This document shows, piece after piece, positions 9,326 through 20,127 of a DNA stretch of 64,000 bases (positions are counted from its first letter, which is position 1; each line of letters begins with the position of its first letter). The DNA comes from Chersky-840 sp963811775 (GTDB lineage Bacteria > Actinomycetota > Acidimicrobiia > Acidimicrobiales > UBA8190), in NCBI GenBank assembly GCA_963811775.1, contig CAWESO010000001.1, positions 392,313 to 456,312 of the forward strand, written 5' to 3'. The position numbers and the translations under genes are program-made. Below the pieces are notes generated by a model. The model was not told where the DNA came from. It made no database searches and worked only from the letters and a program-made list of their open reading frames with translations.

Positions 9326-10036
9326 TCAGTTCACCCCTCGTGTCAGACCGTCGGGAGCCATGCCGTAGACGCCGCGCGCCTGGTCGCGCACGAGGGTGCC
9401 GTGGTCGAGCTCGATGACCCGGCGGCGCATCTGGTCGACGATGCCGGCGTCGTGGGTGGCGACCACCACGGTGGTGCCGGTGCGGTTGATGCGGTCGAGC
9501 AGCCGCATGATCCCCTGGCTGGTGGCGGGGTCGAGGTTTCCGGTGGGCTCGTCGGCGAGGACCACGAGGGGCCGGTTCACGAAGGCCCGGGCCACCGCCA
9601 CGCGCTGCTGCTCCCCGCCCGAGAGCTCGCCGGGGAGGCTCTCGTGCTTCTTCGACAGGCCGACGAGGTCGAGGACCTGCGGGACCTGCTGGGCGATCAC
9701 GTGCTTGGGCCGACCGATCACCTCGAGCGCGAACGCCACGTTCTCGAACACGGTCTTGTTGGGCAGGAGCCGGAAGTCCTGGAAGACGCACCCGATGTTG
9801 CGCCGGAGGTAGGGGATCCGCCACTGGGTGAGTTGGCAGATGTCGCGACCCGCCACCCAGATGCGGCCGTCACCGGGGTCCTCCTCGCGCAGGAGGAGGC
9901 GGATGAACGTCGTCTTGCCCGAGCCCGAGGGACCGACGAGGAAGACGAATTCCCCCTTGTCGATGTCGATCGACACGTCGCGCAGCGCTATGGAGCCGCT
10001 CTTGTATGTCTTGGTGACGTTCTCGAATCGGATCAT
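9326..10036 (-). CDS. ftsE: Cell division ATP-binding protein FtsE
   Basis: A 236-residue ABC ATPase partner of FtsX. Walker A GPSGSGKTTF is near residue 36, the ABC signature LSGGEQQRVAVARAF near 137, Walker B VVLADEPTGNLD near 157, and the switch His in THDAGIVDQM. The Q-loop is VFQDFRLLPNKTVFENVAF, characteristic of FtsE. The ATG at 10036 (MIRFENVTKTY) is the natural family start; the frame extends upstream without family similarity. A purine-rich GAGGA lies upstream of the start at about 12 nt. The gene sits in the conserved hpf-secA-prfB-ftsE-ftsX order, 116 bp after prfB, so it may have its own promoter in that gap. Confidence 0.96.
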   Translation of the reverse strand: MIRFENVTKTYKSGSIALRDVSIDIDKGEFVFLVGPSGSGKTTFIRLLLREEDPGDGRIWVAGRDICQLTQWRIPYLRRNIGCVFQDFRLLPNKTVFENVAFALEVIGRPKHVIAQQVPQVLDLVGLSKKHESLPGELSGGEQQRVAVARAFVNRPLVVLADEPTGNLDPATSQGIMRLLDRINRTGTTVVVATHDAGIVDQMRRRVIELDHGTLVRDQARGVYGMAPDGLTRGVN

Positions 10037-10152
10037 CGAGTAGCAAGTCCTCGGCGGCATGCCCCAACCGCCATAGGCCGTTGTGGCACATGAGGGCAAC
10101 GTGACACTACCAGCCCGGGTTCACGCGATACAGGAGGCGGCATCGTCGGTGC

Positions 10153-11276
10153 TCAGCCGCCCACGGGGCGCCGTCGGCGCAGCTCGGCCTCGATGAAGGC
10201 GTCGATGTCGCCGTCGAGCACGGCGTCGACGTTGCCGGTCTCATACTCGGTGCGCAGGTCCTTCACCATCTGGTACGGGGCCATGACGTAGGAGCGGATC
10301 TGGCTCCCCCACGCCACATCGGCCTTCGGCCCCGACAGGGAGTCGAGCTCCGAGCGGCGCTCGGCGCGCTGCACGTCGAGGAGCTTCGCCGCGAGGATCT
10401 GCATGGCGCGCGCCTTGTTCTGGTGCTGGCTGCGCTCGTTCTGGCACGACACCACGATGCCGGTGGGCAGGTGGGTGAGGCGAACGGCCGAGTCGGTCTT
10501 GTTGACGTGCTGGCCGCCCGCCCCCGAGGAGCGGTAGGTGTCGATGCGCAGGTCCTTGTCGTCGATGGCGATCTCGGTGCCGGCGTCGTCGAGGAAGGGG
10601 ATGACGTCGACCGAGGCGAAGCTCGTCTGCCGGCGGTGCTGGGAGTCGAACGGCGACATGCGCACGAGCCGGTGCACGCCGCGCTCGGCCGACAACAGCC
10701 CGTAGGCGAAGCGGCCCTTCACGATGAACGTCGCCGACAGCAGGCCGGCCTCCTGGCCTTCGGTGACCTCGTCGACCTCGAAGGCGAAACCCCGGCGCTC
10801 GGCCCAGCGCAGGTACATGCGCAGCAGCATCTCGCACCAGTCCTGGGCGTCGGTCCCCCCCGTGCCGGCGTGCACCTCGGCGATGGCGTCGCGGTCGTCG
10901 TACTCGCCGAAGAACAGCGAGCGCAGCTCGAGGTCCGACAATTTCTTGGTCGAGGTCGTCGACGGCCTCGGTGACCTCGCCGCGGAACGAGTCGTCGGAC
11001 TCCTCGAGCATGAGGTCGTAGAGGGCCTCGGTGTCGGCCAGCGTGGCCGACAGGCCCTCGAGCATGGCCAGGTCGTCGTTCACCGAGCTGAATTCCGAGG
11101 TGACGCGCCGGGCCTGGTCGGGGTCGTCCCACAGGTCGGGGCGAGAGGCCTCGGTCTCGAGCTCCTGGCGCCGGGCCCGCAGCTGCTCCACCCCGAGGTA
11201 GCCCTCGGCCTCCTCGAGTCGTTTGCGGAGCGACGCCAGCTCGCCCCTGAGGTCGCGCTGTTCGCCCCCGGGCGGC

Positions 11277-11290
<14 letters not shown>
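10153..11290 (-). CDS. prfB: Peptide chain release factor 2, interrupted by one frameshift in this sequence
   Basis: RF2 terminates translation at UGA and UAA. The SPF stop-codon recognition motif (RMSPFDSQ) and the catalytic GGQ (SSGAGGQHVNK) are both in the downstream part. The reading frame breaks near 10945: the N-terminal part ends ...AVDDLDQEI and the rest resumes as SDLELRSLFFGEYDDRDAI. Deleting one A from GAAATT gives DQELSDLELRSLF, a normal RF2 sequence, for a total of about 378 residues. The break is about 115 codons in, not at the codon-25 programmed site of E. coli, and no in-frame UGA lies there. The start overlaps the end of secA by 14 nt. The gene is probably intact in the cell. 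Confidence 0.93.
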
Positions 11291-14062
<2,772 letters not shown>

Positions 14063-14132
14063 GACGCCGGGAGTCTACTGCCGGGGCATCCCCGCCCAGC
14101 GGCCAGGGGGCGGCGGAGCGCCGCGCTCGCGC

Positions 14133-14465
14133 CTAGGGAAGTGCGTGGGACCGGCGGGGGTGCGAGCGCCCCACCAGCTTCCCCTTCAGGCGCTCGACCT
14201 GGTGCTCGAGCTTGTCCACGACCTTGTCCACGGCGACGGGGAGCTCTCCCCCGGCCGCCTTGGCCCGCAACGTGTGCCCGTGTCCGGTGAGGATGACCTC
14301 GCACACCTTGCGCTGCGACCCCGGGGCGGCCGGGTCCTCGGACAGGCGGACCTCCGCTCGTTCGAGCACCGGGGTCAACCGCCCCAGCTTGGCCACCTTC
14401 GCCTGCGCGAGCGCCCGGACCTCGTCGGGCGCGGTCTGCTTCCGACCGTTCACAGCGACATCCAC
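14133..14465 (-). CDS. hpf: Short ribosome hibernation promoting factor (HPF/RaiA family)
   Basis: A 110-residue ribosome-binding protein of the S30AE family, which occupies the decoding region of idle ribosomes. The N-terminal beta-alpha domain is recognisable (VDVAVNGRKQTAPDEVRALA, then EVILTGHGHTLRAKA and AVDKVVDKLEHQVERLKGK). It lacks the roughly 100-residue C-terminal dimerisation domain of the long HPF usual in actinobacteria, and only 70 bp separate its stop from secA, so there is no room for that domain. The GTG at 14465 is fixed by a full AAGGAGGT Shine-Dalgarno 6 nt upstream. Being just upstream of secA-prfB matches the conserved order. Confidence 0.88.
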   Translation of the reverse strand: MDVAVNGRKQTAPDEVRALAQAKVAKLGRLTPVLERAEVRLSEDPAAPGSQRKVCEVILTGHGHTLRAKAAGGELPVAVDKVVDKLEHQVERLKGKLVGRSHPRRSHALP

Positions 14466-15005
14466 CGCTGCACCTCCTTCAGGCCGGGGGTCGAGCGCTC
14501 GGCGCTCCCTTCCCCTCCGGCTGCGTGTTCGATGCTCGTGGATCGCGTCCGGCTGACCTGGTCTTTGTCCCCACACTCGCCTGCAGAGGAGGTGGCGGCC
14601 CGGTTGCCGGCGACGGGGCGGTGAACCCGCTCCGCCCGACGACACCCACGACGGCCTGCTTCGCTCCTTCTCCGCCCGGCACCGGGGATCGGTGCCCCGA
14701 CGGGCAGGACTTACCTCTAAGTCGCACCATGCTCAGCAACCATGAGTTGCCTTACGTGGGTCGTTTCGCCTGCGACTGGCTTCGACTTGCAACCACAGAC
14801 CCGGACACGATCCACGACCCCAGCGTACGCCTGTGGGCCTCCGTTGTCCCGGGGCGCGACCCGTGCTCGTCCCCCCGTCGCCGGGATTGTGGGCGCGTTG
14901 CGGCCCGCCGCGCCCGGCCCCCGGCACCCCGTGCCGCCGGCACCGGTGCCCGCCGGGCGGGTCCGTGGGCGCGCGCCCGGTGCGTCCCGGCTCGGAGCCG
15001 GGAGG
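14466..15005. other. 540-bp gap between ahcY and hpf
   Basis: No convincing protein gene is seen. The minus strand would be the long leader/promoter region of hpf. It contains a perfect inverted repeat with 6-bp arms at 14708-14723 and a hairpin-forming GGCACCG/CGGTGCC stretch near 14680-14700. A possible 8-codon minus-strand mini-ORF (MVAEHGAT) ends inside the inverted repeat. No riboswitch class, tRNA or tmRNA was recognised. Confidence 0.6.
14708..14723. promoter_or_regulatory. Perfect inverted repeat upstream of hpf
   Basis: GACTTA-CCTC-TAAGTC has perfect 6-bp arms with a 4-bp spacer, about 245 bp upstream of the hpf start. It may be an operator for hpf-secA or a hairpin in a leader RNA. 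No regulator is known for it; its isolation in an otherwise GC-rich gap is what makes it noticeable. Confidence 0.4.
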
Positions 15006-16277
15006 TCAGGTCCCGGTCTGCCAGGAGCCGAGGTACTCCTCTTGCGCCGGGGTGAGGCGGTCGATGTCGACGCCCATCGTCTCGAGCTTGAGCCGGGCGA
15101 TCTCGGCGTCGATGGTGCGCGGCACGTCGTAGACGCGCTTCTCGAGCGTGGTCGCGTTGGCCATGACCCACTCCGCCGCCAGCGCCTGGTTGGCGAAGCT
15201 CATGTCCATGACCGCAGCCGGGTGGCCCTCGGCGGCACTGAGGTTGACGAGCCGCCCCTCGGCGATGACGAGGACGTGCTTGCCCCGCACCGAGAACTCC
15301 TCGACCATCGGGCGCACGTGACGCCGCTGGCCCTCGGCCATCTCGCCCAGGGCGACGAGGTCGATCTCGATGTCGAAGTGGCCCGAGTTCGCCACGATGG
15401 CACCGTCCTGCATCCGCTCGAAGTGCTCGGCCCGCAAGACGTCGCGGTTGCCCGTGACGGTGATGAAGATGTCGCCCTCCGCCGCGGCGACGTCCATGGG
15501 CTCGACCCGGAACCCGTCCATGACCGCCTCCAGGGCGCGCAGCGGGTCGATCTCGGTGACGATGACCTGGGCGCCGTGGCCCCGGGCCCGGCTGGCCACG
15601 CCCTTGCCGCAGTAGCCGTAGCCGGCCACGACGACGCGCTTGCCGGCGAACAGCACGTTGGTGGCACGGATGACGCCGTCGAGGGTGGACTGCCCGGTGC
15701 CGTAGCGGTTGTCGAACATGTGCTTGGTGTCGGCGTCGTTGACGGCCACGATCGGGTACTTGAGGGCGCCCTCGGCCTCCATGGCGCGCAGGCGGATGAC
15801 ACCGGTGGTGGTCTCCTCGGTCCCGGCCAGGATCTCCGACACCTGGTTGGGGCGTGTGGAGTGGATGCGCGACACCAGGTCGCACCCATCGTCCATGGTC
15901 ATGGTGGGGTGGTGGTCGAGCAGCGCGTCGATGTGCGCGTAGTACAGCTCGGAGTTCTCGCCCTTGACCGCGAAGGTGGGGATGCCCTCGTCGCGCACGA
16001 GCGAGGCGGCCACGTCGTCCTGCGTCGACAGGGGGTTCGAGGCGCAGATCAGCACCTCCGCACCACCGGCCTTGAGCGTCCGCAGCAGGTTGGCGGTCTC
16101 GGTCGTGACGTGGAGGCATGCGGCCACCACCGCGCCCTCCAGCGGGCGCTCCTTGGCGAAGCGCTCCCGGATCGACGTCAGCACCGGCATGTTGGCATCG
16201 GCCCAGGCGATGCGCTGGCGCCCCAGGTCGGCGAGGCCGAGGTCGGCGACGTCGTAATCAGTGGCGGGCGTGGGCAT
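15006..16277 (-). CDS. ahcY: Adenosylhomocysteinase (S-adenosyl-L-homocysteine hydrolase)
   Basis: This enzyme cleaves S-adenosylhomocysteine to homocysteine and adenosine, keeping the activated methyl cycle running. At 423 residues it matches the shorter bacterial/archaeal form. The substrate-site segment YPIVAVNDADTKHMFDNRYG and the NAD-binding loop GYGYCGKG are intact, and the C-terminus ends EEYLGSWQTGT. ATG 16277 is preferred because AGAGGAG lies 6 nt upstream; an in-frame ATG at 16295 would add six residues (MTEERT) and would place the Shine-Dalgarno inside the gene. The gene follows the isomerase in a manB-Trm112-SIS-ahcY row conserved in actinobacteria. The 5' leader carries a short tandem repeat. 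Confidence 0.96.
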   Translation of the reverse strand: MPTPATDYDVADLGLADLGRQRIAWADANMPVLTSIRERFAKERPLEGAVVAACLHVTTETANLLRTLKAGGAEVLICASNPLSTQDDVAASLVRDEGIPTFAVKGENSELYYAHIDALLDHHPTMTMDDGCDLVSRIHSTRPNQVSEILAGTEETTTGVIRLRAMEAEGALKYPIVAVNDADTKHMFDNRYGTGQSTLDGVIRATNVLFAGKRVVVAGYGYCGKGVASRARGHGAQVIVTEIDPLRALEAVMDGFRVEPMDVAAAEGDIFITVTGNRDVLRAEHFERMQDGAIVANSGHFDIEIDLVALGEMAEGQRRHVRPMVEEFSVRGKHVLVIAEGRLVNLSAAEGHPAAVMDMSFANQALAAEWVMANATTLEKRVYDVPRTIDAEIARLKLETMGVDIDRLTPAQEEYLGSWQTGT

Positions 16278-16317
16278 GGTGCGCTCCTCTGTCATGACAG
16301 CTGTCGTGTCTGGGCTT

Positions 16318-16391
16318 GGTTGTCTGGATCTGGTTGCTGGGATCTGGTGACTGGGGATCTGGATTGCTGAAGATCTGGTTGCTGGGGATCT
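16318..16391 (-). repeat. Five degenerate 14-16 bp tandem repeats in the ahcY leader
   Basis: On the minus strand each unit begins AGATC and contains CAGCAACC or a close variant; five units of 14, 14, 15, 16 and 15 bp sit about 40 bp upstream of the ahcY start. Unit lengths vary, so these are not coding. They could bind a repressor in array or be slippage-generated. No known SAM or SAH riboswitch consensus was recognised here. Confidence 0.75.
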
Positions 16392-16433
16392 GCGTGCCCG
16401 GGACCCCGTCCGGCCGGCCCCTGTCGAGGAGGC

Positions 16434-17486
16434 CTAGGCCTCGAGCAGGCGCCGCTTCAGTTCGTCGAGGACCGGGACCGGCCCCGGGTCGATGCCTTCA
16501 CGGGCAGCGAGATGGAGCGAGACGAAGTCCCCCATGAGCATCAGGTCGAGCAGTTGTGCCAGGTCCCCCTCACCCTGGGCGCGTACCTCGATGATGTCAG
16601 CTACGACCTCCCGAAGCACATCCGTGACGAAGGCGAAGCGGCGGGCGAGCTGGGGATGCTCGGCGTCGTGGCGCAGGTTGACCAGCGTGATGATCTGCCG
16701 GGTGACATCGCCGTGCTGGCCCCAGCCCGCGATCTCGTTGTGGCACAGCTCGGGGTAGACCGCGGCGAAGGCGGGGGACTTGGCGTTCTCGTTGACCTGG
16801 GCCTTCCACCGCGTCACCGCAGCCGCACCCACCGCCTGCGCCCCGTGGACGAGCGGGATGGTCCGGCCGATACGGCGGGCGACCTCCTCGGCCGGGCTCC
16901 CGGGCTGGACCAGCCGGTCGCGGCGGTACTTGAGCTGGTCGACCGCCAGCGCCACCCAGGTCGCCGCGCCCGGAAACAGCCCGATGTCCTCCAGGACGAC
17001 CAGGGGTGGGATGGCCATGGCCCCCAGGCCGGCCCGGGGCTGGGGGATGGTGGACGGCACCGGCACCACCGGGGCGCCCCACTCGTCGGCCAGGCGACCG
17101 AGCTCGCCCCCGCCGGTCACGGCCACCAGGCTCGCTCCGGCGTTGGCCGCCTCCCCCGCCGCCTCCACCGTCTCCTCGGTGTTGCCCGAGAACGAGATGG
17201 CGAACACGAGCGAGCCCCGGCCCACGAAGTCGGGCAGGTCGTAGGACTTGACGACGGTGATGGGAACGGGCACGAAGGGGCCCGCCACCGCCACCATGAC
17301 GTCGCCGGCCAGCCCGCTGCCACCCATGCCGAGGACGACGACGTTCTCCACGTACTCCCGTTCGGGCAGTCCGTCGAGCCCGTGCGCAGCACCGACGGCC
17401 GTGGCCACCTGCTCGGGCAGCCCGGCGGTGACCTCGAACATGCCGAGGGTGTCGAGCACGCCGTGTGCGACGGGAACGTCGGTCAT
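16434..17486 (-). CDS. SIS-domain bifunctional phosphoglucose/phosphomannose isomerase
   Basis: A 350-residue double-SIS protein interconverting glucose-6-P or mannose-6-P with fructose-6-P. GMGGSGLAGD (first SIS loop) and SFSGNTEETV (second loop) are the sugar-phosphate binding motifs, and NENAKSPAFAAVYPELCHNEIAGW is the family's active-site stretch. Its start overlaps the Trm112-like gene by 4 nt and the phosphomannomutase is just upstream, so the three genes form a mannose-phosphate supply operon feeding GDP-mannose synthesis at about 40 kb. Assignment to the bifunctional PGI/PMI family is secure; relative activity on glucose and mannose is not readable. Confidence 0.88.
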   Translation of the reverse strand: MTDVPVAHGVLDTLGMFEVTAGLPEQVATAVGAAHGLDGLPEREYVENVVVLGMGGSGLAGDVMVAVAGPFVPVPITVVKSYDLPDFVGRGSLVFAISFSGNTEETVEAAGEAANAGASLVAVTGGGELGRLADEWGAPVVPVPSTIPQPRAGLGAMAIPPLVVLEDIGLFPGAATWVALAVDQLKYRRDRLVQPGSPAEEVARRIGRTIPLVHGAQAVGAAAVTRWKAQVNENAKSPAFAAVYPELCHNEIAGWGQHGDVTRQIITLVNLRHDAEHPQLARRFAFVTDVLREVVADIIEVRAQGEGDLAQLLDLMLMGDFVSLHLAAREGIDPGPVPVLDELKRRLLEA

Positions 17487-17731
17487 GCGCCCGTGCCCGC
17501 CGACATCGTGCTGGGGACGTCCTTCTCCTTCGCCTTGGCCATGAGCCGGTCGTGCTCGGCGTCGTCGGCGGCGACGGCTTCGTCGACGAGCATCACCGGG
17601 ATCCCGTCACGCACCGTGTAGATCCGGTGGAGGCGGGGGTTGTAGAGCCGGTCCTCGTCCTCGAAGTACAACAGGGGGCCTTTGTCCTCGGGACAAGCGA
17701 GCACCTCCAGTAGCAGGGGGTCCAGTGCCAT
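17483..17731 (-). CDS. Trm112-like small protein (UPF0434 family)
   Basis: An 82-residue protein beginning MALDPLLLEVLACPEDKGPL, with the Trm112 fold signature including a single CPEDKG turn and RIYTVRDGIPVML. In eukaryotes Trm112 activates methyltransferases; the bacterial role is not settled. The start at 17731 (ATG) is the family start; frame continuation upstream has no similarity. It lies between manB and the isomerase gene, which it overlaps by 4 nt, a placement repeated in many actinobacteria. Residues after about 60 are charged and helical and probably add nothing catalytic. Confidence 0.88.
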   Translation of the reverse strand: MALDPLLLEVLACPEDKGPLLYFEDEDRLYNPRLHRIYTVRDGIPVMLVDEAVAADDAEHDRLMAKAKEKDVPSTMSAGTGA

Positions 17732-17820
17732 CGGTCGTCGTGCTCCCAACGTCGGTCGTGTGTCGGTGGATGGGTGGTGCGGTGTGCGTCGTCGGTCGTG
17801 CGCGTCGTCGTGTCGGGTGC

Positions 17821-19203
17821 TCAGCGACCGTCGGCCGGGCCGCCACCGTGCACCTCGGCCACGAGCGCCAGCAGCTCCTTGGTGTGGTGGTCGCAATCGG
17901 CGGGGGTGGCGGCCTCCACGTTGAGCCGCAGCAGCGGCTCGGTGTTCGACGGTCGGACGTTGAACCACCAGTCGTCGAAGTCGACGCTGAGCCCGTCGGT
18001 GCGGTCGCACACGAGCCCCGCGGCGGCGAAGTGCTCGGCCAGGGACTCGACCGCGGTGACGGGGTCGGCGACCTCGGTGTTGATCTCCCCGGAGTCGGCG
18101 TACTTGCGGTACGGGGCGAGGAACTCAGACAGCCTCATGCCGGAGGCCGAGAGCTCCTCGAGGACGACCATCGCCGCGATGAGACCGGAGTCGGCGCGGT
18201 AGTTGTCCATGAAGTAGTAGTGCCCGGAGTGCTCGCCTCCGAAGACGGCCCCGGTGTCGAGCATGACCTGCTTGATGAAGGAGTGGCCGACCCGGGTGCG
18301 CACGGCCGTGCCGCCGTAGCGCTCGATGGTCTCGGGGACGATCTTGGAGCAGATCAGGTTGTAGAGCACGGTCGCGCCGGGATGCTTCGCGAGCATGGCG
18401 CGCGCCACCAGGGCGGTGGTGAGCGAGCCCGACACCGTCGTGGCCTGTTCGTCAACGAGGAACACCCGGTCCGCGTCGCCGTCGAAGGCGAGCCCGATGT
18501 CGGCCTTCGAGGCGAGCACCGCCTTCTTCAGATCGGCGAGGTTCTCTTCCTGGATGGGGTCGGCGGGATGGTTGGGGAAGGTGCCGTCGAGCTCGCCGAA
18601 GAGGATCTGGAGCTCGACGGGCACGCCCTCGAACGCCTTGGGGACGACGAGGCCGCCCATGCCGTTGGCCGTGTCGGCCACGACCTTGAGGCCGCGCAGC
18701 GCAGCGGGGTCGATGAACGAGCGCACGTGCTCGGCGTACTCGTCGAGCAGCTCGCGCTGCTCGTAGCCCCCGGTTTCGCGGCCGTCGTCGGCGCCCGAGG
18801 CCATGGCCTCCTCGGCCTCGTCGCGGATGGCGGCGAGGCCGGTGTCCTGCCCGATGGGCTTGGCCCCCGACAGGCACATCTTGATGCCGTTGTACCCGGC
18901 GGGGTTGTGCGAGGCCGTGAACATCGCCCCGGGGGCGTCGAGGCGGCCCGAGGCGAAGTACATCATGTCGGTGGAGGCGAGACCCAGGTCCACCACCGTG
19001 GCACCCGCACGCCGGGCACCGGTGGCGAACTCCTCGGAGAGCTCGACGCCCGACGCACGCATGTCGCGCGCCACCAAGATCCGACTGGTGCCCGCGAAGC
19101 GCGCGAAGGCCCAGCCGATGGCACGACAACTCCGGCCGTCGAGCTGATCAGGCACTGTCCCGCGCACGTCGTAGGCCTTGAACACGGCTGCGAGTGCGGT
19201 CAT
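17821..19203 (-). CDS. manB: Phosphomannomutase/phosphoglucomutase
   Basis: A 460-residue alpha-D-phosphohexomutase converting mannose-6-P to mannose-1-P (or the glucose pair). The phosphoserine loop TASHNPAGYNGIK, the metal-binding DGDADR, the sugar-binding GGEHSGHYYF and the phosphate-binding RPSNTEPLLRL are all present in family order. Length is normal. It is the first gene of the manB-Trm112-isomerase-ahcY row. With the mannose-1-phosphate guanylyltransferase at about 40 kb it gives a route to GDP-mannose. The 89-bp gap to the Trm112-like gene holds several copies of GTCGGTCGTG-like sequence but no gene. Confidence 0.95.
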   Translation of the reverse strand: MTALAAVFKAYDVRGTVPDQLDGRSCRAIGWAFARFAGTSRILVARDMRASGVELSEEFATGARRAGATVVDLGLASTDMMYFASGRLDAPGAMFTASHNPAGYNGIKMCLSGAKPIGQDTGLAAIRDEAEEAMASGADDGRETGGYEQRELLDEYAEHVRSFIDPAALRGLKVVADTANGMGGLVVPKAFEGVPVELQILFGELDGTFPNHPADPIQEENLADLKKAVLASKADIGLAFDGDADRVFLVDEQATTVSGSLTTALVARAMLAKHPGATVLYNLICSKIVPETIERYGGTAVRTRVGHSFIKQVMLDTGAVFGGEHSGHYYFMDNYRADSGLIAAMVVLEELSASGMRLSEFLAPYRKYADSGEINTEVADPVTAVESLAEHFAAAGLVCDRTDGLSVDFDDWWFNVRPSNTEPLLRLNVEAATPADCDHHTKELLALVAEVHGGGPADGR

Positions 19204-19356
19204 GGCGCCCGAAGCCTACCCGCTCCCCTGCCCGATCCCGTGCCTGATCCCGGCCTATGGCCGGCCCCGATCCCCGCCCCGCGCCGGGCGCGCCGCCAGG
19301 CGGGAGGGCGCGTCACGACCCGCTCGATGCGCAGGCCGCCACTGGTGGGGCCGCCC

Positions 19357-20127
19357 CTACTGCAAGTCGGTCCGGATGTGCTGCGCGTCGGCGTACGCCG
19401 CGTGCAGGTCGGCCCGTGCGTTGGCGGCGTTGGTGCGGGCCGCCAGGAAGACCTGCCAGTTGCCGGGGTAGCCGGCCGGCGTCTGGGCCAGGATCTGGGG
19501 CGCCTGTCCGGCCGTCTTCCCCTGTGCGGTCGACACCTGGTGCTCGAGGTCGCTGAAGGCGGCCTGCGCCGCGGTCACGTCCTTGCCGGTGTTCTGCGCG
19601 TTCTGGATGGCCGTGGCGATCTGCGGCTCGAGGTTGGCGAACACGCCCTCGATGTAGGCCTCATCGTCCATCACGATGGTGAGGTGCGTCTGCGGCGTCA
19701 TGACGACGTACACGCGGTAGTTGAAGACCATGGCGCGCGCCACGGCCCGCAGCCCCACACAGGTGGTGACCGACCGCACCTGGGTCTGCAGCGTTTGGAT
19801 GCCCGGCAGCTCCACGGTGGTGATGTCGGTGCTCAAGGTCTGGCGGTCAGCGCTGGTCAGGTGGTTGGCGGTGTTGCCCGCCGCGCCTGACAGCGCGGTG
19901 AGCTGGGTGACGCGCCCCGCCAGGTCCGACACGACGAGCTGCTGTGCCGCCGCGAAGGTGGCGGGGGTGCAGCGCGGGTTCGACACCTGGGTGGTGGGTG
20001 TGGTGGCGGCGGTCGTGGTGGTCGTCGGGGTCGCGACGGCGACACCGGGGACCGACGCCACCAGCGCGGCGGCCGCTCCCGCCGACAGCGCGCCGAACGC
20101 GACACGACGGGCAAAGGGGTGCGTCAT
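19357..20127 (-). CDS. Exported protein of unknown function
   Basis: A 256-residue protein with a Sec signal peptide (MTHPFARRVAFGALSAGAAA then hydrophobic residues to about 31, cleavage near AVA-TP). A Thr-rich stretch follows, then a mostly helical body with many Gln, Ala and Thr residues. Two Cys (in NPRC and TTCVGL) could form a disulfide outside the cell. No family was recognised. The ATG at 20127 is supported by AAGGAG 8 nt upstream and overlaps the stop of the lipoprotein gene in a TGATG arrangement, so the two are translationally coupled and probably act together at the cell surface. Confidence 0.75.
   Translation of the reverse strand: MTHPFARRVAFGALSAGAAAALVASVPGVAVATPTTTTTAATTPTTQVSNPRCTPATFAAAQQLVVSDLAGRVTQLTALSGAAGNTANHLTSADRQTLSTDITTVELPGIQTLQTQVRSVTTCVGLRAVARAMVFNYRVYVVMTPQTHLTIVMDDEAYIEGVFANLEPQIATAIQNAQNTGKDVTAAQAAFSDLEHQVSTAQGKTAGQAPQILAQTPAGYPGNWQVFLAARTNAANARADLHAAYADAQHIRTDLQ

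Noticed and set aside
10930..10960. Programmed translational frameshift in prfB
   Set aside because: It is about 115 codons in, has no UGA or slippery CUU, and removal of one A gives an ordinary RF2 sequence.
14640..14740. SRP RNA, tmRNA or riboswitch upstream of hpf
   Set aside because: A GGAG-AAGGAGCGAAGCAG stretch recalls SRP RNA, but the conserved GGAAGGAAGCAGCC core and flanking pairing are missing; no T-loop or riboswitch core was found.
16296..16400. Known SAH riboswitch upstream of ahcY
   Set aside because: The conserved GAGGAGCGCTGC and GCCAGGCTCG elements are not present.
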